From: Modicisalibacter radicis | Lineage (GTDB): Bacteria; Pseudomonadota; Gammaproteobacteria; Pseudomonadales; Halomonadaceae | Direction of reading: 5' to 3' | Length of the DNA: 64,000 nt | NCBI RefSeq assembly: GCF_900961225.1 | Contig: NZ_CAAHFN010000065.1 | Location: 248,001-312,000 of the forward strand | Shown here: piece by piece, positions 43,977 through 55,891 of the stretch | How positions within the stretch are numbered: the stretch's first letter is position 1 | Layout: every line of letters starts with the position of its first letter | The notes under the pieces: model-generated | Databases searched by the model: none | The model's input: the letters and a program-made list of their open reading frames with translations, nothing else | Told to the model about the DNA's origin: nothing | Made by a program: the position numbers and the translations under genes

Positions 43977-44566
43977 TTGTTTTTACTCCTGCTGTTTACC
44001 TGCAAGTCGAGACCTATCAGTCTGCGTTGGCTCATTGAAAGCTGTGGCCTGGCTTTCCAGTCCGGACATACGGCAACGTGGCACAACTGGACCCACGGGC
44101 CATGCTTCAAGAATCATCTCGAGGGCGTGGCACGGGCTTGATTCTTGGCCACGCTACCGCCCTGGCGGGTCGCACCACCCCCTCGCCATAAATTTTTTCG
44201 TTATCAACCAGTTACGAACAACATCTTGTGTTATTCAAGATTTCTGTCGTGTAACGAAACGTATATTCACGTTTTCAATGTAGGACATGCTAGTTTTTTT
44301 TAAAGGAAATTACAGGGTTATTTTTCTTATACGGAGCTTTTGCGAGCAACTTAATGCATGCCTTTTAAAATCCCTCAAGAGCGACATTGTTAAATAGTTA
44401 TTAACCCCAGGGGATCATGATCAAGCAATTAATCCATCGCTTGAGATAGACATTAAACAAGTAACCCCGCCAAGGCGTACGCGATCTAATACTTCGCGGG
44501 AGGTCGCCAGATATTGGAATGGGGAGAGGATGTTACCGGGAATAGGACGAGACTTCGGGGAGGGAC
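43977..44566. promoter_or_regulatory. AT-rich leader and promoter region of the wza-led block
   Basis: About 590 bases without a gene. From wza outward it holds the ops element (44150-44161), an AAACGT-N6-ACGTTT inverted repeat (44257-44274), and a weak promoter candidate on the minus strand: TTAAGT, 17 bases, TATAAG around 44328-44356. The part from about 44400 to 44566 shows nothing distinct before the sucD terminator. Both this leader and that of legB contain AATTTATGG shortly upstream of ops. Confidence 0.55.
44150..44161 (-). promoter_or_regulatory. ops/JUMPstart element upstream of wza
   Basis: The minus strand reads GCCAGGGCGGTAGCGTG, matching the 3' end of the classical JUMPstart sequence with one G missing. 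It includes the exact ops core GGCGGTAGCGTG. A CCGCC-AG-GGCGG hairpin overlaps its 5' side. It lies 173 bases before the wza start. In Enterobacteria this element pauses RNA polymerase and loads RfaH. Confidence 0.85.
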
Positions 44567-44592
44567 AAAAAAAGGGCGCCCGCCGGGCGCCC
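44567..44592 (-). terminator. Intrinsic terminator of the sdh-suc operon
   Basis: On the minus strand, GGGCGCCC-GGC-GGGCGCCC followed by seven T residues, 23 bases after the sucD stop. Confidence 0.9.
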
Positions 44593-44615
44593 CTCTCATT
44601 GCGGGAAGACTTGCC

Positions 44616-45488
44616 TTACCAGCCAGTGGCTTCCTTGAGTGCGTCGCCGATCTCGGCCAACGAACGCACGGTCTTGACGCCGGCTGCCTCGAGCGCGGCG
44701 AATTTCTCGTCCGCCGTGCCCTTGCCGCCAGCAATGATCGCGCCGGCATGACCCATGCGCTTGCCCGGAGGCGCTGTTACACCGGCAATGTAGGCGACCA
44801 CCGGCTTACTGACGTTGGCCTTGATATAGGCCGCCGCTTCTTCTTCCGCGGTGCCGCCGATTTCGCCGATCATGACGATCGCCTCGGTCTGCGGATCCTT
44901 CTCGAACAGCTCGAGGATGTCGATGAAGTTGGAGCCCGGAATCGGGTCGCCGCCGATCCCTACACAGCTGGACTGACCGAAACCATGATCTGTCGTCTGC
45001 TTGACCGCTTCGTAGGTCAGGGTGCCGGAACGCGACACGATACCCACCCGGCCCGGCTGGTGGATGTGGCCCGGCATGATGCCGATCTTGGTCTCGCCCG
45101 GCGTGATGACGCCCGGGCAGTTCGGCCCGATCAGACGCACGCCCAGTTCATCGCACTTGACCTTGACGTCGAGCATGTCGAGCGTGGGAATGCCCTCGGT
45201 GATGCACACGATCAGCTTGATGCCGGCATTGGCGGCTTCGAGAACCGAGTCCTTGCAGAAAGGTGCCGGGACGTAGATGACCGAGGCCTCGGCGCCGGTC
45301 TTGTCGACGGCTTCCTTGACGGTGTTGAACACCGGCAGGCCCAGATGCTCCTGGCCGCCCTTGCCCGGCGTCACGCCGCCGACCATCTGCGTGCCGTAGG
45401 CGATCGCCTGTTCGGAGTGGAAGGTCCCCTGGCCACCGGTAAAGCCCTGGCAGATGACCTTGGTGTTCTTGTCGATCAGAATACTCAT
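44616..45488 (-). CDS. sucD: Succinyl-CoA synthetase (ADP/GDP-forming) alpha subunit
   Basis: 290 residues. [18 protein letters not shown] binds Co[21 protein letters not shown] follows, [15 protein letters not shown] is the second CoA site, and the phosphohistidine is in [17 protein letters not shown] near residue 246. With SucC it interconverts succinyl-CoA and succinate with substrate-level phosphorylation. Its start overlaps the sucC stop (TAATG), and it ends the operon. Confidence 0.97.
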   Translation of the reverse strand: MSILIDKNTKVICQGFTGGQGTFHSEQAIAYGTQMVGGVTPGKGGQEHLGLPVFNTVKEAVDKTGAEASVIYVPAPFCKDSVLEAANAGIKLIVCITEGIPTLDMLDVKVKCDELGVRLIGPNCPGVITPGETKIGIMPGHIHQPGRVGIVSRSGTLTYEAVKQTTDHGFGQSSCVGIGGDPIPGSNFIDILELFEKDPQTEAIVMIGEIGGTAEEEAAAYIKANVSKPVVAYIAGVTAPPGKRMGHAGAIIAGGKGTADEKFAALEAAGVKTVRSLAEIGDALKEATGW

Positions 45489-46654
45489 TACTTGCCCTCC
45501 GCTGCTTTGACGACTTGCTGGGCCGCGTCGGTCAGGCTTTTAGCAGCGATGATGTTCAATCCACTGGAGGCCAGTTTCTCGGCACCCAGCTCGGCGTTGT
45601 TACCTTCGAGACGCACCACGACAGGCACGTTGACCCCGACCTGCTCGACGGCACCGATGATGCCCTCGGCAATCATGTCGCAGCGCACGATGCCACCGAA
45701 GATGTTGACCAGAACGGCCTTCACGGAGGTATCGGAGAGGATGATCTTGAACGCCTCGGCGACACGTTCCTTGGTCGCACCGCCACCCACATCGAGGAAG
45801 TTGGCCGGCTGACCGCCGTTCAACTTGATGATGTCCATGGTGCCCATGGCAAGCCCGGCGCCATTGACCATGCAGCCGATGTTGCCTTCCAGCGCCACGT
45901 AGTTGAGTTCCCACTTCTGGGCGTTAGCTTCGCGTTCGTCTTCCTGGGAAGGATCGCGCATCGCCTGCAGGTCGGGGTGACGATACAGGGCGTTGCTGTC
46001 CAGGTTGATCTTGGCGTCGAGGCAATGCAGGTTGCCTTCCTCGGTGATCACCAGCGGGTTGATCTCGAGCAGTGCCAGGTCCTTGTCGTGGAACAGCCTG
46101 GACAGGCCCAGGAAGATCTTGGTGAACTGCTTGATCTGGTCGCCCTTGAGGCCCAGCGCAAAGGCCAGTTCACGCGCCTGGTACGGCTGAGCGCCGACCA
46201 GCGGATCGATCTCGGCCTTGAGGATCTTCTCGGGGGTTTCCTCGGCGACCTTCTCGATCTCGACACCACCCTCGGTGGAAGCCATGAACACCACGCGCTG
46301 GGTGCCACGGTCGACCACGGCGCCCAGGTACAGCTCGGTGGCGATGTCGGTCAGGTTCTCGACCAGGATCTTGGCGACCGGCTGACCTTTCTCGTCGGTC
46401 TGGTAGGTCACCAGGTTCTTGCCCAACCACTGCTCGGCGAAGGCCTTTGCTTCTTCCGGGCTCTTGATCAGCTTGACGCCACCGGCCTTGCCGCGGCCGC
46501 CGGCATGGACCTGGGCCTTGACGACCCATTTGTCGCCGCCGATCTTCTTGCACGCTTCGGCAGCTTCCTTGGGGGTGTCCACGGCGAAGCCCTTGGACAC
46601 CGGCAAACCGTAATCGGCAAACAGCTGTTTGCCCTGATATTCATGAAGGTTCAT
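45488..46654 (-). CDS. sucC: Succinyl-CoA synthetase beta subunit
   Basis: 388 residues, the standard length. [20 protein letters not shown] opens the ATP-grasp domain, [20 protein letters not shown] is the nucleotide loop, and [20 protein letters not shown] the metal site. A CoA-ligase domain follows with [20 protein letters not shown] and [17 protein letters not shown]. It pairs with sucD downstream. Confidence 0.97.
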   Translation of the reverse strand: MNLHEYQGKQLFADYGLPVSKGFAVDTPKEAAEACKKIGGDKWVVKAQVHAGGRGKAGGVKLIKSPEEAKAFAEQWLGKNLVTYQTDEKGQPVAKILVENLTDIATELYLGAVVDRGTQRVVFMASTEGGVEIEKVAEETPEKILKAEIDPLVGAQPYQARELAFALGLKGDQIKQFTKIFLGLSRLFHDKDLALLEINPLVITEEGNLHCLDAKINLDSNALYRHPDLQAMRDPSQEDEREANAQKWELNYVALEGNIGCMVNGAGLAMGTMDIIKLNGGQPANFLDVGGGATKERVAEAFKIILSDTSVKAVLVNIFGGIVRCDMIAEGIIGAVEQVGVNVPVVVRLEGNNAELGAEKLASSGLNIIAAKSLTDAAQQVVKAAEGK

Positions 46655-46798
46655 CGTGTCATGCCATTGGTTGCATGTGACTCGAACGGTGGCCCGGTCG
46701 TTCTCAGATAATCACCGGGCCACCCCTTTTCGCCCGGCAATGCCGGAGCGACGCGCCCGGGGATATTCGCCAGGCGCCTGCTGCAGTACGCGATCCGC

Positions 46799-48256
<1,458 letters not shown>

Positions 48257-48331
48257 CTACGGTTTTCTCTGAAATCTGGCTGAACAGCGCCCACCATCTC
48301 GTCAGATAAACCTGTTTGGCTTGGCGGCGAA

Positions 48332-49939
48332 TCACACGTCCAGAAGCAGGCGTGCCGGATCCTCGAGCAGTTCCTTGATGGTCACCAGAAACTGCACCGC
48401 ATCCTTGCCGTCGATCATACGGTGGTCGTAGGACACGGCCAGGTACATCATCGGACGTATCTCGACCTTGCCATTGACCGCCATGGGGCGCTCCTGAATC
48501 TTGTGCATACCCAGGATCGCAGTCTGCGGCGGATTGATGATCGGCGTCGACATCAATGAGCCGAAGATACCGCCGTTGGTGATGGTGAACGTACCACCCT
48601 GCATTTCGTCGATGCCGAGCTTGCCGGCCCGTGCACGCTTGCCGAAGTCGACGATGGTCTTCTCGACATCGGCGATCTTCATGCTGTCGGTATCACGCAG
48701 CACCGGCACCACCAGACCGCGGTCGGTGGATACCGCCACGCCAATGTCCTGATAACCGTGGTAGACGATGTCGGTACCGTCGATCGAGGCGTTGACGTCC
48801 GGGAAGCGCTTGAGCGCCTCGGAGGCCGCCTTGACGAAGAAGCCCATGAAGCCGAGCTTGGTGTCGTGGGCCTTGAGGAAGGTGTCCTTGTACTGAGCAC
48901 GCAGCGCCATTACCGCGCTCATGTCCACCTCGTTGTAGGTGGTCAGCATGGCCGCCGTCTGCTGAGCCTGGACCAGACGCTTGGCGATGGTCTGCCGCAG
49001 ACGACTCATCGGCACGCGCTTCTCGGGGCGCTCGCCTTCCACGGCCGGCGCCGCCGCGGTCGCGGCTGCCTTGGTGGTATCACTGCCGGCCGGCTTGTCG
49101 GCGGCTTTCTTGGCGCTGCCCTCCTTGACGGCCCGCTGGACGTCTTCCTTGAGGACGCGCCCCCCCTTGCCGGTGCCTTCGATCTTGTTGACGTCGAGAT
49201 CGTGCTCGGCGACCAGCTTGCGCGCCGCCGGGGCGAGAATCTTGTCGCCGACCTTCTCGTCGCCGCCAGCGTCGTCCTTCGACTCGCTCGCCTCGGCCTC
49301 GCCATCGGCGCTGTCGCCCTCACCGCCGGCACCTTCGGCAAACACAGCCAGGACCTGCTCGGACTCGACCTGGCTGCCCTCCTCGACCTTGATTTCGGAG
49401 AGCGCACCATCGGCCGGAGCGACCACTTCGAGCACCACCTTGTCGGTCTCGATATCGGCCAGCACCTCGTCACGCTTGACCGCTTCACCGACCTTCTTGT
49501 GCCAGGTCGCCACGGTGCCTTCCTGCACGGATTCGGGGAAGGAGGGCGCCTTGACGTCGTGACTCTTGCCCGAGGCGGCAGGCTTTTCGGCCTTCTTCTC
49601 GGACTTGCCGGACTTGGCCTCGTCAGGCTGCTTCTCTGCCTTGGCGTCCGTCTGCTTGTCCTCGCTCTTGGCCTCTGCCTCGTCGTCGGCGGTTTTTTCC
49701 TGAGCCTCGCCGAGCATGCCCAGGACCTGCTCGGAATCGCAGGTCTCGCCCTCTTCGACCTTGATCTCCGACAGCGTGCCGGCTTCCGGCGCCACCACCT
49801 CGAGGACGACCTTGTCGGTCTCGATTTCGACGATCAGTTCGTCACGCTCGACACTGTCACCGGGCTTCTTGTGCCAGGTGCCAACCGTGCCTTCGGCAAC
49901 GGATTCCGGAAAACTGGGCGCTTTGATCTCGGTAGCCAT
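48332..49939 (-). CDS. sucB: Dihydrolipoyl succinyltransferase (E2) with two lipoyl domains
   Basis: 535 residues, well above the roughly 405 of E. coli SucB. Two lipoyl domains are present: residues about 2-77 and 127-205, each with the lipoyl lysine in [11 protein letters not shown] or [11 protein letters not shown]. Acidic, Lys/Ala-rich linkers separate them. The E3/E1-binding domain follows ([20 protein letters not shown]), then the catalytic domain with [20 protein letters not shown] and active-site [18 protein letters not shown]. It forms the core of the 2-oxoglutarate dehydrogenase complex. Confidence 0.95.
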   Translation of the reverse strand: MATEIKAPSFPESVAEGTVGTWHKKPGDSVERDELIVEIETDKVVLEVVAPEAGTLSEIKVEEGETCDSEQVLGMLGEAQEKTADDEAEAKSEDKQTDAKAEKQPDEAKSGKSEKKAEKPAASGKSHDVKAPSFPESVQEGTVATWHKKVGEAVKRDEVLADIETDKVVLEVVAPADGALSEIKVEEGSQVESEQVLAVFAEGAGGEGDSADGEAEASESKDDAGGDEKVGDKILAPAARKLVAEHDLDVNKIEGTGKGGRVLKEDVQRAVKEGSAKKAADKPAGSDTTKAAATAAAPAVEGERPEKRVPMSRLRQTIAKRLVQAQQTAAMLTTYNEVDMSAVMALRAQYKDTFLKAHDTKLGFMGFFVKAASEALKRFPDVNASIDGTDIVYHGYQDIGVAVSTDRGLVVPVLRDTDSMKIADVEKTIVDFGKRARAGKLGIDEMQGGTFTITNGGIFGSLMSTPIINPPQTAILGMHKIQERPMAVNGKVEIRPMMYLAVSYDHRMIDGKDAVQFLVTIKELLEDPARLLLDV

Positions 49940-49982
49940 TTGGTTTCCTTAGTATGTTCTCTCTCGTCCCGGTGATGAGGCC

Positions 49983-52817
49983 TCAGGCATTGAAGGCGTC
50001 GTTCACCAGCTGGCGCTGTTGTTCAACGTGCACGGACATGTAGCCGGCTGCCGGTGCGGCGGATGCCGGACGCCCGGCAAACTTGAGCTCGCGCCCCAGG
50101 CCCTCGCTGACCATGTCGGCAACCACACGCATGTGGTGCTGGCTCTGATACCAGGCCCCCTGGTTGAGCGGCTCTTCCTGACACCAGACAACCTGCTCGA
50201 GATTGCCGTAGCCCTTGAGCGCCTCGTAGAGCTCCTCCTTGGGGAAGGGATAGAGCTGCTCGATTCGCACCACCGCGGTATCTTCGCGCTCGTTCTCGCT
50301 ACGATAGGCGGCCAGGTCGTAGTAGACCTTGCCGGCACACAGCACCACCCGCTTGACCTTGTCGGCCTCGAGCTTGCCCTGATCGGCCAGCACCATGTTG
50401 AAGCGACCGCTGGCCAGTTCCTCCAGCGTAGAAGTCGCTTCCTTGTGGCGCAGCAAACTCTTCGGCGACATCACGATCAACGGCTTGCGCAGCGGACGAA
50501 TCACCTGGCGACGCAGCAGATGATAGATCTGCGCCGGCGTGGTCGGCACGCAGACCTGCATGTTGTGTTCGGCACACAGCTGCAGGAAGCGTTCGAGACG
50601 CGCCGACGAGTGCTCGGGCCCCTGGCCTTCGTAGCCGTGGGGCAACAACATGGTCAACCCGCACAGACGGCCCCACTTGGATTCGCCCGACGAGATGAAC
50701 TGATCGACCACGACCTGGGCGCCATTGAAGAAGTCACCGAACTGGGCTTCCCAGATCACCAGCGCATTGGGCATGGTGGTGGAATAGCCGTATTCGAAGG
50801 CCACCACCGCCTCTTCCGAGAGATAGGAATCACGGATGGTGAAACGTGGCTGCCCGTCACGAATATGCTCGAGCGGCACATAGGTGGAACCATCCTTCTG
50901 GTTATGCACCACCGCATGACGATGCGAGAACGTTCCCCGGCCGCTGTCCTGGCCGGTCAGGCGCACCGGATGGCCCTGGTCGAGCAGCGTGGCGTAGGCC
51001 AGCGTCTCGGCAAAGCCCCAGTTGAGCGCCATGCCGCCGGCCAGCATCTTGCGACGATCCTCGTAGATCTTGGCCACCTGGCGCTGCATCTGGATGCCAT
51101 CGGGCACCTCGCACATGCGCGCCGCGAGTTGCTGCATGCGCTTCATGTCCATCGAGGTGTCGGCATCGCCCGTCCACTCGTGGCCCAGGTAGGGCGTCCA
51201 GTCGACGAACAGTTCCGTGTTGGGCTGCTTGACCAGCGCATTGGCCACATGATTGCCGGCCGCCAGATCCTCGCGATACTTCTCGGAGAGCGCCTTGGCC
51301 TGATCCTCGTCGAGCAGTCCCTCCTCGATCAGACGCTGCGCGTAGAGCGCCCGCGACGTCTTATGCGACTTGATCTTGTGGTACATCATCGGCTGGGTAC
51401 CGGACGGTTCGTCGGCCTCGTTATGGCCGCGACGACGATAGCAGACCAGATCGATGACGACGTCCTTGTGGAACTGCTGACGGTAGTCCAGCGCCACCTG
51501 GGTGGCGTGAATGACCGCGTCGGCGTCATCGCCGTTGACGTGGAAGATCGGCGCCTGAACCATCTTGGCGATGTCGGTGCAGTATTCCGTCGAACGCGTG
51601 TCCTGAGGATGCGAGGTGGTAAAGCCCACCTGGTTGTTGATCACGATGTGCAGCGTGCCACCGGTCCTGTAGGCCCGGGTCTGCGACATCTGGAAGGTTT
51701 CCATGACCACGCCCTGCCCGGCCAGTGCCGCATCGCCGTGGACGTTGATCGGCAGAACCTTGTCGCCCTCGACATCGTCGCGGCGGTCCTGGCGGGCGCG
51801 TACCGAGCCTTCGACCACCGGTGCGACGATCTCCAGGTGCGACGGGTTGAAGGCCAGCGCCAGATGCACCTCGCCGCCCGGGGTCATCACGTTGGAACTG
51901 AAGCCCTGGTGATACTTGACGTCGCCGGAGCCCTTCTCGATCACCTTCTTGCCATCGAACTCGTCGATCAGCTCCGAGGGGCTCTTGCCGAGGATGTTGA
52001 CCAGCAGGTTGAGGCGCCCACGGTGGGCCATGCCGATGACCATCTCCTTGGTGCCGTAACCACCGCCACGCTGGATGATCTCGTCCATCATCGGGATGAA
52101 CGTCTCGCCGCCCTCCAGACCGAAGCGCTTGGTGCCCGGATACTTGGACGCCAGGTAGTTTTCCAGTCCTTCCGCGGCGGTCAACCGTTCGAGCATGTGC
52201 ATGCGAACGTCGTCGCTGAATTTCGGCTTGGAGCGCACCGACTCGAAACGCTGCTGTAGCCAGCGCTTCTCTTCGGTGTCGACGATGTGCATGAATTCAC
52301 AGCCGATACTGCGGCAGTAGGTCTTCTCCAGCGCCTCGACGATCTCCTTGAGCGGCGCCGTGTCCTTGCCCAGGAACAGCGAGCCGGTCTGGAACTCGGT
52401 GTCCATGTCGGCTTGCGACAGCTGGTGGAAGGACAGCTCGAGGTCCGGCACCGGCGTCGGGTTCCTCAGCCCGAGCGGATCGATATCGGCTTTCTGGTGA
52501 CCCCGAAAGCGATAGGCGTTGATCAGTTGCAGGACCTTGACCTGCTTCTTGTTCTCGCCGCTGTCGACGGCGGCGACAGGCGCCGTGCCGCGGCGGCTTT
52601 GCGCCAACTGGTAGAACTGATCGCGGATGGGACTGAGGGGAACATCGTGAGAGGGGCTGCCTTCCGGGCGCGGTAACTTGTCGAAGTAGTTACGCCATTC
52701 ATCCGGTACCGCATTGGGATCGACGAGGTACTGTTCGTAGAGCGCTTCGACATAGTGAGCGTTGCCGCCGCTCACATGGGAAGTGCGCCACATCAACTCC
52801 ATTATGCCTTCTTGCAT
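49983..52817 (-). CDS. sucA: 2-oxoglutarate dehydrogenase E1 component
   Basis: 944 residues, a thiamine diphosphate enzyme. The N-terminal segment (MWRTSHVSGGNAHYVEALYE) is followed by INAYRFRGHQKADIDPLGL and GMAHRGRLNLLVNILGKSP. The HGDAALAGQGVVMETF region and HNEADEPSGTQPMMY contribute to cofactor binding. The C-terminal transketolase-like half has GRGTFSHRHAVVHNQ and MLLPHGYEGQGPEHSSARLE. It decarboxylates 2-oxoglutarate and loads the succinyl group onto SucB. A strong palindrome lies in the 228-base gap before it. Confidence 0.97.
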   Translation of the reverse strand: MQEGIMELMWRTSHVSGGNAHYVEALYEQYLVDPNAVPDEWRNYFDKLPRPEGSPSHDVPLSPIRDQFYQLAQSRRGTAPVAAVDSGENKKQVKVLQLINAYRFRGHQKADIDPLGLRNPTPVPDLELSFHQLSQADMDTEFQTGSLFLGKDTAPLKEIVEALEKTYCRSIGCEFMHIVDTEEKRWLQQRFESVRSKPKFSDDVRMHMLERLTAAEGLENYLASKYPGTKRFGLEGGETFIPMMDEIIQRGGGYGTKEMVIGMAHRGRLNLLVNILGKSPSELIDEFDGKKVIEKGSGDVKYHQGFSSNVMTPGGEVHLALAFNPSHLEIVAPVVEGSVRARQDRRDDVEGDKVLPINVHGDAALAGQGVVMETFQMSQTRAYRTGGTLHIVINNQVGFTTSHPQDTRSTEYCTDIAKMVQAPIFHVNGDDADAVIHATQVALDYRQQFHKDVVIDLVCYRRRGHNEADEPSGTQPMMYHKIKSHKTSRALYAQRLIEEGLLDEDQAKALSEKYREDLAAGNHVANALVKQPNTELFVDWTPYLGHEWTGDADTSMDMKRMQQLAARMCEVPDGIQMQRQVAKIYEDRRKMLAGGMALNWGFAETLAYATLLDQGHPVRLTGQDSGRGTFSHRHAVVHNQKDGSTYVPLEHIRDGQPRFTIRDSYLSEEAVVAFEYGYSTTMPNALVIWEAQFGDFFNGAQVVVDQFISSGESKWGRLCGLTMLLPHGYEGQGPEHSSARLERFLQLCAEHNMQVCVPTTPAQIYHLLRRQVIRPLRKPLIVMSPKSLLRHKEATSTLEELASGRFNMVLADQGKLEADKVKRVVLCAGKVYYDLAAYRSENEREDTAVVRIEQLYPFPKEELYEALKGYGNLEQVVWCQEEPLNQGAWYQSQHHMRVVADMVSEGLGRELKFAGRPASAAPAAGYMSVHVEQQRQLVNDAFNA

Positions 52818-52933
52818 CTCTAGGTCACCCTGCGCTGATGGGGTGTTGTCGGCGCCGCATGCGATAACGCTCCGGCGTCACTCATGTCTACGGGTAGCCG
52901 GGGCGGCGCCCACGCAATTCGGTGGCCGTGACC

Positions 52934-53008
52934 GTCAAGAGCCGGTGCCCAGGGCACCGGCTCTTGACGCTTGGGCCGGCTCTGCCTGCGGCACGCGGCC
53001 GCAGGCAG
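52934..53008. repeat. Two consecutive strong hairpins in the sdhB-sucA gap
   Basis: GTCAAGAGCCGGTGCCC / GGGCACCGGCTCTTGAC (52934-52950 and 52952-52968) is a 17-base perfect inverted repeat around a single A. CTGCCTGCGGC / GCCGCAGGCAG (52982-52992 and 52998-53008) is a second, with a five-base loop. Neither is followed by a T run in the direction of transcription, so processing, stabilisation or partial termination between sdhB and sucA is more likely than full termination. Confidence 0.8.
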
Positions 53009-53045
53009 GAGCGGGGACCAATGATAACAAGTCGCCCGCCCCGAT

Positions 53046-53756
53046 TTAAGTGGCATTCGCCAACAGCAGTTCGCGAATCTTGCCGATCGCGCGGGTCGGG
53101 TTGAGCCCCTTGGGACACACGGCGACACAGTTCATGATGCCACGGCAGCGGAACACGCTGAACGGATCCTCGAGCTCGGAAAGCCGCTCGCGGGTCGCGG
53201 TGTCACGCGAATCGGCGAGGAACCGGTAAGCCTGCAACAGACCTGCCGGACCGACGAACTTGTCCGGATTCCACCAGAACGACGGGCACGCGGTCGAGCA
53301 GCAGGCGCACAGGATGCACTCGTAGAGACCGTCGAGCTTGTCGCGCTCCTCCGGCGACTGCAGGCGCTCGATGGCCGGCGCGGTCGTGTCGTTTTGCAGG
53401 TACGGCTGAATGCGCTCGTACTGCTTGTAGAAGATTCCCATGTCGACGACCAGATCGCGAACCACCGGCAGCCCGGGCAGCGGACGCAACACCAGCTTGC
53501 CGTTCTTGGTGACGTCGGAGATGGCCGTGACGCAGGCCAGGCCGTTGGTGCCGTTCATGTTCATCCCGTCGGAGCCGCACACGCCCTCGCGGCAGCTGCG
53601 ACGATAGGCCATCGAGCTATCCTGCTGCTTGATGATCTCCAGGACGTTGAGGACCATCAGGTCTCGGCCCTGGGTGTCCACCTGGAATTCCTGCATGTAC
53701 GGCGCAGAGTCGGTTTCCGGGTTGTAGCGGTAGACGGATACCTGAAGCATGGACAT
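53046..53756 (-). CDS. sdhB: Succinate dehydrogenase iron-sulfur subunit
   Basis: 236 residues. The 2Fe-2S ligands are in RRSCREGVCGSDGMNMNG, the 4Fe-4S and 3Fe-4S ligands in CILCACCSTACPSFWWNPD and CRGIMNCVAVCPKGLNP. It passes electrons from SdhA to the membrane anchor. ATG 53756 has GGGGGA upstream. The frame extends four codons past the sdhA stop with poorer support. It follows sdhA with a 12-base gap. Confidence 0.96.
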   Translation of the reverse strand: MSMLQVSVYRYNPETDSAPYMQEFQVDTQGRDLMVLNVLEIIKQQDSSMAYRRSCREGVCGSDGMNMNGTNGLACVTAISDVTKNGKLVLRPLPGLPVVRDLVVDMGIFYKQYERIQPYLQNDTTAPAIERLQSPEERDKLDGLYECILCACCSTACPSFWWNPDKFVGPAGLLQAYRFLADSRDTATRERLSELEDPFSVFRCRGIMNCVAVCPKGLNPTRAIGKIRELLLANAT

Positions 53757-53767
53757 CGTGGTCCCCC

Positions 53768-55540
53768 TCAATAAGTACGGACTTTCGGTTCGAAGGTATC
53801 GAGCGTCTTCGGCTGGAAATTCACATCACGCTTGCCCAGTTTCTTGTCGAGCGGGTGGTAGATGGAATGCTTCAGCCAGTTGACGTCGTCCCGATCCGGA
53901 TAGTCGTAACGGGAATGGGCGCCGCGGCTTTCCTTGCGCTCCAGCGCGGAAATGGCGGTGGCTTCGGCCACTTCCAGCAGGTTGTCGAGCTCCAGAGCTT
54001 CGACCCGCGCGGTGTTGAAGGCGTTGGACTTGTCGCCCAGGTGGGCGTTGGCGATCCGCTCGCGCAGGTCGGCCAGTTTCTTGACCCCTTCCTGCATGTG
54101 GTCTTCCTGGCGGAACACGCCGAACGACGTCTGCATCGTCTCCTGCAGCTCGGCGCGCAGGGCCGGTATCGCCTCGCCACCGCTGGATTCGTTCCAGCGA
54201 TTCATGCGGGCCATTGCACTGTCGATGTCCGACTGCGCCGCGTCCAGGTAGTCGACACCCTCGTTGAGGGCGCTCTCGATGAAGATGCCAGCCGCGCGGC
54301 CGAACACCACCAGATCGAGCAGCGAGTTGCCGCCCAGGCGGTTGGCGCCGTGCACCGAGACGCAAGCCGCCTCGCCGCACGCGAACAGACCGTTGATGAT
54401 CCGATCGTTGCCGTCGGCGTCCTGCATGAGCGCCTGGCCGTGCACGTTGGTGGGCAAGCCGCCCATCATGTAGTGGCAGGTCGGCACGACGGGGATCGGC
54501 TCCTTGGCCGGGTCCACCGCGGAGAATGTCTTGGCCAGCTCGACGATGCCCGGCAGGCGCTTGTGCAGCACTTCCTCGCCCAGATGGTCGAGCTTGAGCA
54601 TCACATGGTCGCCGTTCTCGCCACAGCCGCGCCCTTCGAGGATCTCCATGACCATCGAGCGGGCGACGACGTCGCGACCCGCCAGGTCCTTGGCGTTGGG
54701 GGCGTAACGTTCCATGAAACGCTCGCCATCCTTGTTGATCAGGTAGCCGCCCTCGCCACGACAGCCTTCGGTCACCAGTACCCCGGCGCCGTAGATGCCG
54801 GTCGGGTGGAACTGCCACATCTCGATGTCCTGGACCGGGAAGCCGGCACGCAGCGCCATGCCGATGCCGTCGCCGGTATTGATCAGGGCGTTGGTGGTCG
54901 ACGAGAAGATGCGCCCGGCCCCGCCGGTCGCCAGCACGGTGGCCTTGGACTTGATATGCACCACTTCCCCGGTCTCGATGCACAGCGCGATGCAGCCGAC
55001 AACGTCGCCGCTGGCGTTCTTGACCAGATCCACCGCGTACCACTCGTTGAGGAACACCGTGTCGTTCTTCAGGTTGTTCTGGTACAGCGTATGCAGCAGG
55101 GCGTGACCGGTACGGTCTGCCGCCGCGCAGGTGCGCGCCGCCTGGCCACCCTTGCCGAAATCCTTGGACTGGCCGCCGAACGGACGCTGATAGATGCGCC
55201 CATTGTCGAAACGCGAAAACGGCAGGCCCATGTGCTCGAGCTCGAAGACCGCCTTGGGCCCCTCGGAACACATGTATTCGATCGCCTCCTGATCGCCGAT
55301 ATAGTCCGACCCCTTGACTGTGTCGTACATGTGCCAGCGCCAGTCGTCATTGGGGTCGGCGGAAGCGATGGCGCAGGTAATGCCACCCTGCGCGGACACG
55401 GTATGCGAGCGGGTCGGAAAGACCTTCGAGAGTACCGCGGTCTTCTTGCCGGACTTGGCCAGCTCGAGTGCGGCACGCAGGCCGGAGCCGCCACCGCCGA
55501 TGATGATTGCGTCGAACGTCAGGCTACGCATAGTGGACAT
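53768..55540 (-). CDS. sdhA: Succinate dehydrogenase flavoprotein subunit
   Basis: 590 residues. [20 protein letters not shown] binds FAD, the covalent-flavin His is in [15 protein letters not shown], the substrate region is [20 protein letters not shown], and the active-site Arg/His region includes [15 protein letters not shown]. It oxidises succinate to fumarate at the inner face of the membrane. It starts three bases after the sdhD stop, in the standard sdhCDAB order. Confidence 0.97.
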   Translation of the reverse strand: MSTMRSLTFDAIIIGGGGSGLRAALELAKSGKKTAVLSKVFPTRSHTVSAQGGITCAIASADPNDDWRWHMYDTVKGSDYIGDQEAIEYMCSEGPKAVFELEHMGLPFSRFDNGRIYQRPFGGQSKDFGKGGQAARTCAAADRTGHALLHTLYQNNLKNDTVFLNEWYAVDLVKNASGDVVGCIALCIETGEVVHIKSKATVLATGGAGRIFSSTTNALINTGDGIGMALRAGFPVQDIEMWQFHPTGIYGAGVLVTEGCRGEGGYLINKDGERFMERYAPNAKDLAGRDVVARSMVMEILEGRGCGENGDHVMLKLDHLGEEVLHKRLPGIVELAKTFSAVDPAKEPIPVVPTCHYMMGGLPTNVHGQALMQDADGNDRIINGLFACGEAACVSVHGANRLGGNSLLDLVVFGRAAGIFIESALNEGVDYLDAAQSDIDSAMARMNRWNESSGGEAIPALRAELQETMQTSFGVFRQEDHMQEGVKKLADLRERIANAHLGDKSNAFNTARVEALELDNLLEVAEATAISALERKESRGAHSRYDYPDRDDVNWLKHSIYHPLDKKLGKRDVNFQPKTLDTFEPKVRTY

Positions 55541-55543
55541 GGA

Positions 55544-55891
55544 TCAGGCTCCCCAGAGAACTTGTACGCCCCACACCAGAAAGATGAAGATGGCGAGAAT
55601 GATGGCGATTTGGACGACAAAGCGGATGCCGGTCGGCTTGATGTAATCGGTAATCACGATCCACAGGCCGATCCAGGCATGAGCCGCCAGCGACACGAAA
55701 GCCAGCAGGGAGAAGATCCGCATCCAGGTCTGCGCGAACAGACCGTTCCAGGTCGCGTAGTCGAGCCCCGGATGGAGCAGCAGGTAGCCGACCATGAACA
55801 GGGCGTACAGGGCGAGAACGACCGCCGACACGCGCTGCACGAGCCAGTCCGACAGGCCACTGCGACCGAAATTGGTGATGTTGGTTACCAT
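55544..55891 (-). CDS. sdhD: Succinate dehydrogenase membrane anchor subunit D
   Basis: 115 residues with three transmembrane segments. DWLVQRVSAVVLALYALFMV carries the quinone-site Arg, and SLAAHAWIGLWIVITDYIKP carries the heme-ligand His and quinone-site Asp/Tyr. ATG 55891 was chosen because GGGAG lies seven bases upstream; the ATG two codons earlier is too close to it. It overlaps the sdhC stop by seven bases. Confidence 0.93.
   Translation of the reverse strand: MVTNITNFGRSGLSDWLVQRVSAVVLALYALFMVGYLLLHPGLDYATWNGLFAQTWMRIFSLLAFVSLAAHAWIGLWIVITDYIKPTGIRFVVQIAIILAIFIFLVWGVQVLWGA

Noticed and set aside
50019-52259. A 746-codon plus-strand frame opposite sucA
   Set aside because: Antisense shadow of the 2-oxoglutarate dehydrogenase gene, biased in composition.
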